From assembly GCA_046760155.1 (NCBI GenBank), contig JBHIDQ010000093.1:1-5771 (forward strand): DNA of 5,771 bases. The letters are read 5' to 3'. Source of the DNA: JBHIDQ01 sp046760155. Lineage in GTDB: Bacteria; Chloroflexota; Dehalococcoidia; Dehalococcoidales; RBG-16-60-22. The translations under genes were made by a program, and so were the position numbers. Below, in pieces: positions 1 to 4,827 of this stretch. The first letter of the stretch is position 1. Each line of letters starts with the position of its first letter. The notes under the pieces were generated by a model that saw nothing but the letters and a program-made list of their open reading frames with translations, was not told the origin of the DNA and searched no databases.

Positions 1-9
1 GGTAGATAT

Positions 10-675
10 TTAGTCCTCGATGGCAATCGCCCTAACTGGCGCTCCCTCTGAACCTTTGAAGGGAATAGGAAGAGCCATGAACTGGACACGCTCTTTACTG
101 ATGAGATGAAGATTGCAGAGGTACTCTACCACATATATTTCTTTCGTAAAGAAAGCGAGATGAGTGGTGGCTTCTTCGTATTTAAATTCATGTTGCGGAT
201 CAAGAACTTCATATCTAAGACAGTAATCAGGAGGATAGTCATAACCAACTGTTTTGACTTTGCGGTTAACCAGCCAGTCACAAGCATCTTGTGCCGTATA
301 AGGACCCTTACCCCAGAAATCCCGACTCAGAACATCGCATTTTACGGGCCAGTCGGTACGAAGTAAAACGATGTCGCCTGCCTTTACATGCTGACCGTGC
401 TTCTCTAATTCAGCCGCGGTTACACCATCATCGGCACCCAGGTGGGAAAGATTGACTACTGCGGCTTCACCCATGAATTTATCCAGTGGTACTTCTTCGA
501 TGCCGGGGGTACCGGGAATAAAGTGTAACAGAGAATCGACATGGGTAAAACTATGCAAATTGAGGTCCACAAACATATGCCTGATACGTTCATCAAAGGT
601 GGGATGCTGGTACATCTTTACCTGCCAGCGCCAGTGTTCTTGGACGATAAAAGTGAGATCAATCACCTTGCTCAT
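10..675 (-). CDS. Cyclase-family metal-dependent hydrolase (kynurenine formamidase-like)
   Basis: A complete 221-residue protein, a usual length for the cyclase/KynB-like family. These are soluble metal enzymes that hydrolyse amide, ester or lactone-type bonds. The family signature HxGTHxDxPxH appears at residues 41-51 as HSFTHVDSLLH. The metal-binding H45, D47 and H51 are kept, but the usual Gly is Phe43 and the usual Pro is Leu49. Near the C-terminus, H172 and E184 (in VVEYLCNL) fit the family's late His and Glu active-site pair. The ATG start is supported by AAGGAGG (684-690) about 8 bases upstream and by a promoter just before it. There is no signal peptide, so it is probably cytoplasmic. 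It is transcribed alone on the minus strand, away from the aldolase. The family call is firm. The substrate is unknown, and formylkynurenine is not implied, because no other tryptophan-degradation gene is nearby. Confidence 0.88.
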   Translation of the reverse strand: MSKVIDLTFIVQEHWRWQVKMYQHPTFDERIRHMFVDLNLHSFTHVDSLLHFIPGTPGIEEVPLDKFMGEAAVVNLSHLGADDGVTAAELEKHGQHVKAGDIVLLRTDWPVKCDVLSRDFWGKGPYTAQDACDWLVNRKVKTVGYDYPPDYCLRYEVLDPQHEFKYEEATTHLAFFTKEIYVVEYLCNLHLISKERVQFMALPIPFKGSEGAPVRAIAIED

Positions 676-707
676 AATAATTTCCTCCTTTTTGCCTAAT
701 TCTTGCT

Positions 708-736
708 ATTATATCCCGTACTATAGAGACAATCAA
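708..736 (-). promoter_or_regulatory. Sigma-70-like promoter of the cyclase gene
   Basis: On the minus strand, TTGATT (736-731) is followed after 17 bases by a perfect TATAAT (713-708). Transcription would start near 701, leaving a leader of about 25 bases that holds the AAGGAGG ribosome binding site. Position, spacing and direction all fit the gene starting at 675. No operator-like repeat is evident beside it. Confidence 0.7.
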
Positions 737-798
737 CCCTATATCAAACCAAATTAGTTATTTTATTGACTTTTTACGTTTTCAAATCTTGGTGGGTC
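737..798. other. AT-rich spacer with no recognised feature
   Basis: This stretch separates the stop codon of the aldo/keto reductase remnant from the cyclase promoter. It is AT-rich and has runs of T on the plus strand. I see no hairpin terminator, no ORF with coding character and no repeat. A TTGACT on the plus strand at 766-771 lacks a -10 partner at suitable spacing. Confidence 0.5.
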
Positions 799-1026
799 TT
801 AATGCTTAAGCCGCTGCTGGCCGTAAAAGAATCGAGGCGGCCTGAGCTGATGCCATACTTCATCACAGGCAGTGAGCTCTTCCTCGGTTAATTTCACTTC
901 CGTGGCTCCCATATTCTCCTCTAACTGCTTGATTGAATTGGCCCCACAGATAACAAATGACAAAAGATAACGATATGACGAACTATACTGGAGAAACTGC
1001 TGGAGGGTTTGACAAATACTCGAAAG
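799..1026 (-). pseudogene. C-terminal remnant of an aldo/keto reductase
   Basis: Reading the minus strand from about 960 down to a TAA at 799-801 gives an uninterrupted peptide that looks like the end of an aldo/keto reductase. It contains VICGANSIKQLEEN, then KLTEEELTACDEVW, then LRPPRFFYGQQRLKH at the terminus. In intact members, the G-x-x-S-x-x-Q-L-E-E-N segment binds the NADP(H) phosphate, and the protein usually runs to about 300 residues or more. Here the frame stays open only to 1026, and a TAA lies at 1027-1029. The weakly similar stretch before VICG (LQQFLQY, then SSSYRYLLSF) may already be altered. No start codon and ribosome binding site precede it, and the aldolase gene occupies the space where the rest of the barrel would be. 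I infer truncation by deletion or rearrangement. The catalytic Asp/Tyr/Lys/His region is gone, so no activity is expected. Confidence 0.8.
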
Positions 1027-1037
1027 TTATGTAAAAA
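1009..1037 (+). promoter_or_regulatory. Probable promoter of the HpaI-family aldolase gene
   Basis: A perfect TTGACA (1009-1014) is followed after 17 bases by TAAAAA (1032-1037), which matches TATAAT at four of six positions. It lies 40-68 bases upstream of the aldolase ATG, in the right direction. The -35 element and most of the spacer fall inside the reading frame of the truncated aldo/keto reductase on the other strand. The -10 is imperfect, so strength cannot be judged. Confidence 0.5.
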
Positions 1038-1062
1038 ATTTACCAATGGGCTTCGAGTTATG
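1020..1062 (+). repeat. Short imperfect direct repeat upstream of the aldolase
   Basis: TCGAAAGTTATG (1020-1031) and TCGAGTTATG (1053-1062) are the same word apart from two extra A bases. Their starts are 33 bases apart. The first copy lies between the -35 and -10 of the proposed promoter, and the second is just before the ribosome binding site. They could be regulator half-sites or a rearrangement scar. At this length they could also be chance. Confidence 0.3.
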
Positions 1063-1076
1063 AAAGGGAGAAACAA

Positions 1077-1856
1077 ATGAGAAAAGAAAACGTACTGAAA
1101 CGGAAATTTGCCTCCGGGCTCTTTGCTCTTGGTACATTCAACATAGTTCCCTCAAGTACGGTGGTGAATGTTATCGGTTGCGCCGGGTTTGATTTTATAG
1201 TCATTGATGCTGAGCATGGACCTATGGGAATGGAAACGGCTGAGGACTTGGTTCGGGCTGCCGAGGTTGAAGGAATGAGCCCGATAATTCGTGTTTCTGA
1301 AAATAACCCGGCGTTAGTCTTGCGGGCCTTAGACATAGGAGCACAAGGGGTTCAAATACCTCATATTAGTAATCGATTACAAGCAGAAGAAGCAGTGCGC
1401 TATGCTAAGTATCCGCCTCTGGGGGACCGGGGTCTTTCTCCGTTCACACGTGCTGGCGCTTACTCGCTGAAAAAGTCGCTCACTCATACGGTGGAGGCCA
1501 ATAAAAACACTATGGTTGTGCTTAATGTGGAGGGTGTAGAAGGGATTACCAACCTGGATGAGATTCTGAAAGTTGAAGGTGTTGATGTGGTTTTTCTTGG
1601 TCCGTATGACTTGTCTCAATCAGTGGGAAAGCCTGGAGCGGTGGACGACCCCAAAGTAGTAGACTGCATTCGAAGTTGTGCGGAAAAGATTCGAGCGGCT
1701 GGGTTAGTAGCCGGTTGCTTTGCCCGGGATACGGACATGATGGCAATGCTTATTGACTGTGGCTATCAATATATTACTTATCTGGTTGATGCCACCATCT
1801 TACTGCAAGCTCTTGAGCAGGTAGGAGACAGTTTCCGGTCGCACCTAAAACCTTAG
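1077..1856 (+). CDS. HpcH/HpaI aldolase family protein (class II 2-keto-3-deoxy acid aldolase-like)
   Basis: A complete 259-residue protein, the normal size for HpaI, GarL and RhmA-type enzymes. These use a divalent metal to cleave 2-keto-3-deoxy or 4-hydroxy-2-keto acids to pyruvate plus an aldehyde. The core motifs are in order. IDAEHGPMG has the base-type H47, and IIRVSENN has R72, which holds pyruvate. GAQGVQIPHI follows at 88-97, then YPPLGDRGLSPFTRAGAY at 112-129. LNVEG supplies metal ligand E152 and GPYDLS supplies metal ligand D178. The start is supported by GGGAG at 1066-1070, six bases before the ATG, and by the family-like opening (MRKENVLKRKFASGLFALGTF). The gene stands alone between its own promoter and a terminator. 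The protein is cytoplasmic, with no membrane segment. Family and reaction type are secure. Which of 4-hydroxy-2-oxoheptanedioate, 2-keto-3-deoxy-L-rhamnonate, 5-keto-4-deoxyglucarate or another acid it uses cannot be read from the sequence. Confidence 0.93.
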   Translation: MRKENVLKRKFASGLFALGTFNIVPSSTVVNVIGCAGFDFIVIDAEHGPMGMETAEDLVRAAEVEGMSPIIRVSENNPALVLRALDIGAQGVQIPHISNRLQAEEAVRYAKYPPLGDRGLSPFTRAGAYSLKKSLTHTVEANKNTMVVLNVEGVEGITNLDEILKVEGVDVVFLGPYDLSQSVGKPGAVDDPKVVDCIRSCAEKIRAAGLVAGCFARDTDMMAMLIDCGYQYITYLVDATILLQALEQVGDSFRSHLKP

Positions 1857-1877
1857 TTCATTCTAAAGGACTCGAAT

Positions 1878-1905
1878 CATGCCGGCGAGAACGGCGTGTT
1901 TTGTT
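1878..1905 (+). terminator. Intrinsic terminator after the aldolase gene
   Basis: CATGCCG (1878-1884) pairs with CGGCGTG (1892-1898) across a 7-base loop, giving a 7-bp GC-rich stem with one T-G wobble. TTTTGTT (1899-1905) follows directly on the plus strand. It starts 22 bases after the aldolase stop and fills the gap before the convergent SDR gene. On the minus strand the same hairpin is not followed by a T run, so it should not serve the three-gene minus-strand unit. Confidence 0.72.
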
Positions 1906-1912
1906 AAAAAGG

Positions 1913-2677
1913 CTAGGCCAGTAAGCCACCATCAACGACAATGGTATGTCCGGTAATATAACTGGAAGCGTCAGAGGCTAAAAATAACGCTGCCGTGGCA
2001 ATGACGCTCGGTTCAGCCAGATAACCTAGCGGTATCTCTGCCTCAATCTGCTTACGAGTGTTAGGGTCACCCCACAAGTGCTCGTTGAGCTTGGTCATGA
2101 TCCAGCCGGGGGCGATACTATTAACTCTGATATTGTAGCTGGCAAATTCTAAAGCCATCACCCTAGTCAGCATCACCACGCCTGCCTTAGAAACACAGTA
2201 ACCAACCCTCCCCCGACTCGCCCCGATGCTCCTAATCGAGGCCATATTGATAATATTGCCTTTCTTTTGTGCCATCATCTTCTTGACCACTGCCTGAGAG
2301 CAGAGATAGTAGCCTTTAAGGTTGGTATCCATAATTCGGTCCCAGTCTTCCTCACTGTGCTCAACAAACGGAGCGACAAGAAGGATACCAGCGTTATTTA
2401 CCAGAATATCAATGACGTTAAATTCATCTACTGTCCTCTGCACCATTTGGTCAACATCGGACTTCTTCCTGATGTCAGCGGGGATAGCCAGAGACCGTCG
2501 ACCAAGCTTCCGAATTTCCTCAGCGACATCCTCCAGGCTGCTATCCAGTCCGCGACTAGAAACAACCACATCCGCCCCGGCCTCGGCAAAAACCAAGGCG
2601 ATTTCCCTTCCGATACCTTTCGAGCCTCCGGTAACGATGGCTACTTTACCTTCCAAAGAAAAATTAGGTAAGCTCAT
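1913..2677 (-). CDS. SDR-family oxidoreductase, probably NADP(H)-dependent
   Basis: A complete 254-residue classical short-chain dehydrogenase/reductase, a cytoplasmic enzyme that interconverts an alcohol and a ketone. The Rossmann nucleotide loop TGGSKGIG is at 16-23 and the NNAG motif at 94-97. The catalytic tetrad is complete: N119, S147 (in NMAS), Y160 and K164 (in YCVSK). The C-terminal LASDASSYITGHTIVVDGG is typical of the FabG/gluconate-5-dehydrogenase-like branch. K20 in the glycine loop and R42 just after beta-strand 2 (SSRG) favour NADP(H). The ATG start has AGAGGAG seven bases upstream, lying in the stop-codon region of the preceding isomerase-like gene. Only 13 bases separate the two genes, so they are almost certainly co-transcribed. 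The gene is last in the minus-strand unit and converges on the aldolase. It could be annotated as a 3-oxoacyl-ACP reductase by homology, but the context argues for a small-molecule catabolic dehydrogenase. The substrate is unknown. Confidence 0.92.
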   Translation of the reverse strand: MSLPNFSLEGKVAIVTGGSKGIGREIALVFAEAGADVVVSSRGLDSSLEDVAEEIRKLGRRSLAIPADIRKKSDVDQMVQRTVDEFNVIDILVNNAGILLVAPFVEHSEEDWDRIMDTNLKGYYLCSQAVVKKMMAQKKGNIINMASIRSIGASRGRVGYCVSKAGVVMLTRVMALEFASYNIRVNSIAPGWIMTKLNEHLWGDPNTRKQIEAEIPLGYLAEPSVIATAALFLASDASSYITGHTIVVDGGLLA

Positions 2678-2690
2678 TTCTCATCTCCTC

Positions 2691-3740
2691 TTACTCCAAT
2701 CCCAAGACTTTTTTGTTGTATTCCGTGTCTACTTTCCCTTCGGCGAAATCATCAAACGCTCTTTTCGGGGTATCGATCAACATTGATTGAATAAAGTCAA
2801 CTCCTTCGCGAGCTGACTGTACCGCGTCCTTGACGCAGCACTCCCACTCCAGCACTGCCCAGGAGCGGTAACCAACTTCAGTAAGCTTGGTAAAAACTTT
2901 CTTGAAATCTGTCTGTCCATCTCCAAGACTGCGAAAACGGCCGGGCCGGTCCTTCCAACTCTGGTATCCGCCGTAAACGCCGCTCCTGGGAGTAGGATTA
3001 AACTCCGCGTCTTTAACGTGAAATGCTTTGATGTAATCTCCGTAACAGGTTATGTAGCCTACATAATCAAGACATTGCAGAAGGAGGTGAGAAGGGTCAT
3101 AGAGTATGTTCACCCTCCGGTGATTTCCAGTTGCCGCCAGGAATCGTTCGAAAGTAACGCCATCGTGAAGGTCTCCAGCAGGATGAATTTCATATGCCAG
3201 GTCAATGCCATGCTCTTCGGCGGTATCAAGAATGGGTTGCCATCGTTTCGCCAGTTCGGCAAAGGCCGACTCGACCACCCCTTTCGGTCTTGGGGGCCAG
3301 GGATAAACGTAGTGCCAGAGTAGCGCTCCACCCAAGGTAGGAACAACGTTCAATCCCAAGTTTCGTGACGCCCTTATTGCTTTCTTAATCTGGTTTACCG
3401 CCCATTCCGTACGAGCCTTGGGGTTTCCCTTGACGGAAGGAGCGGCGAAGACGTCAAATAGGATATCGTGTGCGGGATGAACAGCGACAAGTTGTCCGTA
3501 CAAATGGGTTACCAGTTCGGTTATTTCTAACCCGTTGCATCGGCCCTTAAGTTCATCACAGTAATTCTTGGATTCCGTTGCCTTATCCAGGTCGATGACT
3601 CGAATATCCCAAGCCGGAAGTTGTACCCCGAGATATCCCAGAGATTTTGCCCATGCGGTAATATTTTCCAGGGTATCAAAGGGCGGTTCTTCACTCAAAA
3701 ACTGTGGTAGGGAAATAGCTGGTCCTTTGATTTGAGACAT
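2691..3740 (-). CDS. Sugar phosphate isomerase/epimerase family protein (xylose isomerase-like TIM barrel)
   Basis: A complete 349-residue protein of the AP-endonuclease-2/xylose-isomerase-like TIM barrel superfamily. These are metal-dependent isomerases, epimerases or dehydratases acting on sugars and inositols. The expected metal-binding positions on successive strands are present: E184 in LAYEIHP, D215 and H218 in YDPSHLL, H241 in AFHVKD, and E298 (possibly with E300) in VLEWE. LGDGQTDFKKVF (272-283) is the usual segment before the last strand. At 349 residues it is longer than the roughly 260-300 common in the family. An extra region lies at 243-275, rich in G, R and aromatic residues, and a tail extends beyond about 320. 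The ATG has GGAGG at 3747-3751, six bases upstream. The first SDR gene ends 57 bases earlier and the second SDR begins 13 bases later, so this is the middle of a three-gene unit. The AT-rich 57-base gap holds a TATAAT (3794-3789, minus strand) but no -35 at proper spacing. The family is firm and the substrate unknown. Confidence 0.9.
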   Translation of the reverse strand: MSQIKGPAISLPQFLSEEPPFDTLENITAWAKSLGYLGVQLPAWDIRVIDLDKATESKNYCDELKGRCNGLEITELVTHLYGQLVAVHPAHDILFDVFAAPSVKGNPKARTEWAVNQIKKAIRASRNLGLNVVPTLGGALLWHYVYPWPPRPKGVVESAFAELAKRWQPILDTAEEHGIDLAYEIHPAGDLHDGVTFERFLAATGNHRRVNILYDPSHLLLQCLDYVGYITCYGDYIKAFHVKDAEFNPTPRSGVYGGYQSWKDRPGRFRSLGDGQTDFKKVFTKLTEVGYRSWAVLEWECCVKDAVQSAREGVDFIQSMLIDTPKRAFDDFAEGKVDTEYNKKVLGLE

Positions 3741-3797
3741 ACCTCACCTCCGATAGACGATGATATTTTGTTATTATTCTTAAATCTCATTATATTA

Positions 3798-4544
3798 TTA
3801 AAGCATGCAATTCCCGCCATCCACATGCAGGCTCTGGCCTACGATATAAGATGCTTCGTCCGAGGCTAAAAACAGCACCGCGGCCGCTACCTCTTCAGGC
3901 TGGCACAATCTTCGTAGTGTGGTCTGGTCTATTATGGGTTGAAGGTGCTCACGACCGCCTTGTGTTCTAAGTAGTTCCGTCTCAATAAGAGCCGGGGCGA
4001 TACAATTGACTCTTATATTGTAGGGGGCCATGGCTGCTGCCAGTGAACGAGTAATAGAAATAACCCCGGCCTTAGCCGCACTATAAGCCACGGCAAAGGG
4101 TCTGGGTTGCCTACCTGCGGCTGAGGCAATATTGACAACTCTACCGTACTGCTGCTTCACCATATAGGGCAAAACCGCACGACAGAAACGCAATGGAACT
4201 AATAAGTTGATGTCCAAGGACTTGTGCCAAAGTGCCTCATCAGTCTCTAGGAAAGGTACGCATTCGTTCCAACCGATGTTGTTTATCAGGATGTCTATTC
4301 TACCCCATTCCGCAGCGATTTTTTTAACCGCATTGATAACTTCCGGCTCTAGGGTAGCATCGACCTTCAGCGCTGTCGCTTCACCTCCTTGGGACGCTAT
4401 CTCTTTGGCGGTGTTATTAGCTTCTGTTTCTAACTTATCTAAGATTATTACCTGAGCCCCTTCCTCAGCAAAACCACGAGCAATGGCTCTGCCAAGACCG
4501 CGTGCACCGCCGGTGACAATGGTTATCTTATCTTTGAATCTCAA
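3798..4544 (-). CDS. SDR-family oxidoreductase, probably NAD(H)-dependent
   Basis: A classical SDR of 248 residues when read from the TTG at 4544, opening MRFKDKITIVTGG as is usual in the family. An in-frame GTG at 4586 would add 14 residues with no family resemblance, and it lies upstream of the likely transcription start. TTG at 4544 has AGGGAGG five bases before it. The nucleotide loop TGGARGLG is at 11-18, with D36 at the end of beta-strand 2 (IILDK), the hallmark of NAD(H) preference. The NNAG motif is altered to NNIG (88-91). The catalytic residues N113, S141, Y154 and K158 (YSAAK) are all present, and LASDEASYIVGQSLHVDGG closes the protein. It is first in the minus-strand unit with the isomerase-like enzyme and the second SDR, and divergent from the NHL gene. 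It is cytoplasmic, with unknown substrate. Its opposite cofactor signature from its operon partner is notable. Confidence 0.9.
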   Translation of the reverse strand: MRFKDKITIVTGGARGLGRAIARGFAEEGAQVIILDKLETEANNTAKEIASQGGEATALKVDATLEPEVINAVKKIAAEWGRIDILINNIGWNECVPFLETDEALWHKSLDINLLVPLRFCRAVLPYMVKQQYGRVVNIASAAGRQPRPFAVAYSAAKAGVISITRSLAAAMAPYNIRVNCIAPALIETELLRTQGGREHLQPIIDQTTLRRLCQPEEVAAAVLFLASDEASYIVGQSLHVDGGNCML

Positions 4545-4549
4545 ATTTT

Positions 4550-4556
4550 CCTCCCT
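4550..4556 (-). promoter_or_regulatory. Ribosome binding site that fixes a TTG start
   Basis: On the minus strand AGGGAGG (4556-4550) is followed by AAAAT and then TTG at 4544-4542. The 5-base spacing is good, and no comparable site precedes the GTG at 4586. This supports the shorter 248-residue SDR. Confidence 0.75.
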
Positions 4557-4576
4557 CAATTTTGCAGTACCTGTAC

Positions 4577-4605
4577 AGTATAACACAGTTATTTTTTCCG
4601 CTGCA
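4577..4605 (-). promoter_or_regulatory. Possible promoter of the SDR-isomerase-SDR unit, overlapping a palindrome
   Basis: On the minus strand TATACT (4582-4577) is a good -10 element, with a poor -35 (TGCAGC, 4605-4600) 17 bases upstream. Transcription would start near 4570, leaving a leader of about 26 bases before the TTG start. The 8-base perfect palindrome CTGTACAG (4571-4578) overlaps the -10 and the start region, where a repressor could act. The weak -35 would suit an activated promoter, but this is inference. Confidence 0.4.
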
Positions 4606-4705
4606 GACTATTAATGCTGCATGCGCTATAGAATAAGTGATTGTACTTGTGGTGCTGACGCATCGAGCCCAGACACCACGGAGTGTTTAAGGACTAAGTG
4701 TCAGT

Positions 4706-4735
4706 TTGACTGGCAAGGACTGTGTATAATATTAT
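4706..4735 (+). promoter_or_regulatory. Probable promoter of the NHL/PAL-like gene
   Basis: TTGACT (4706-4711) is followed after 18 bases by TATTAT (4730-4735). A perfect TATAAT (4725-4730) overlaps it but sits only 13 bases from that -35, so it would need a different one. Either reading places transcription start near 4737-4742, giving an untranslated leader of about 85-90 bases that contains the inverted repeats at 4744-4775. Confidence 0.55.
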
Positions 4736-4743
4736 CTTTCCTT

Positions 4744-4775
4744 AGTGGGAAAGGGACACTGGCCGGTGTCCCACT
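4744..4775 (+). repeat. Overlapping inverted repeats in the leader of the NHL gene
   Basis: GGGACAC (4753-4759) is the exact reverse complement of GTGTCCC (4766-4772), with TGGCCG between them. AGTGGGA (4744-4750) is the exact reverse complement of TCCCACT (4769-4775). The two pairings share TCCC at 4769-4772, so in RNA they compete. ACTGG at 4773-4777 can also pair with CCAGT at 4795-4799. There is no T run after the stem, so it is not a simple terminator, and the T-box or other riboswitch motifs I know are not apparent. It could be an RNA switch, a transcript stabiliser or a DNA operator. Confidence 0.55.
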
Positions 4776-4827
4776 GGAAATTCAGAAGGAATCCCCAGTT
4801 TATAAAATCAAAAGGAGGTATTAGAAC

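Noticed and set aside
766..794. Plus-strand TTGACT as a promoter in the cyclase-side gap
   Set aside because: There is no -10-like hexamer at 16-18 bases, and no plus-strand gene starts until 1077, which has a better promoter at 1009-1037.
1878..1898. The hairpin as a bidirectional terminator also serving the minus-strand unit
   Set aside because: On the minus strand the stem is followed by ATTCGAG rather than a T run, so only plus-strand termination is supported.
2267..2786. Long plus-strand ORFs (134 and 154 residues) opposite the NADP-type SDR
   Set aside because: They lie antisense to a gene with a full set of SDR motifs, show no protein family features and lack start signals. They are shadow frames.
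3080..3095. AGGAGGTGAG-like ribosome binding site on the plus strand inside the isomerase gene
   Set aside because: It is the antisense of the conserved TIM-barrel segment YDPSHLLLQCL, and no plausible plus-strand gene follows it.
4649..4679. GTGGTG ... CACCAC inverted repeat upstream of the NHL promoter
   Set aside because: It is only 6 bases per arm with a 19-base loop and no T run. It is too weak to call a terminator or operator.
4621..4824. Plus-strand 67-residue ORF between the divergent genes
   Set aside because: It has no convincing ribosome binding site at its ATG, a Cys-rich composition with no recognisable motif, and it runs through the promoter and hairpin leader of the NHL gene. 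It is most likely chance.
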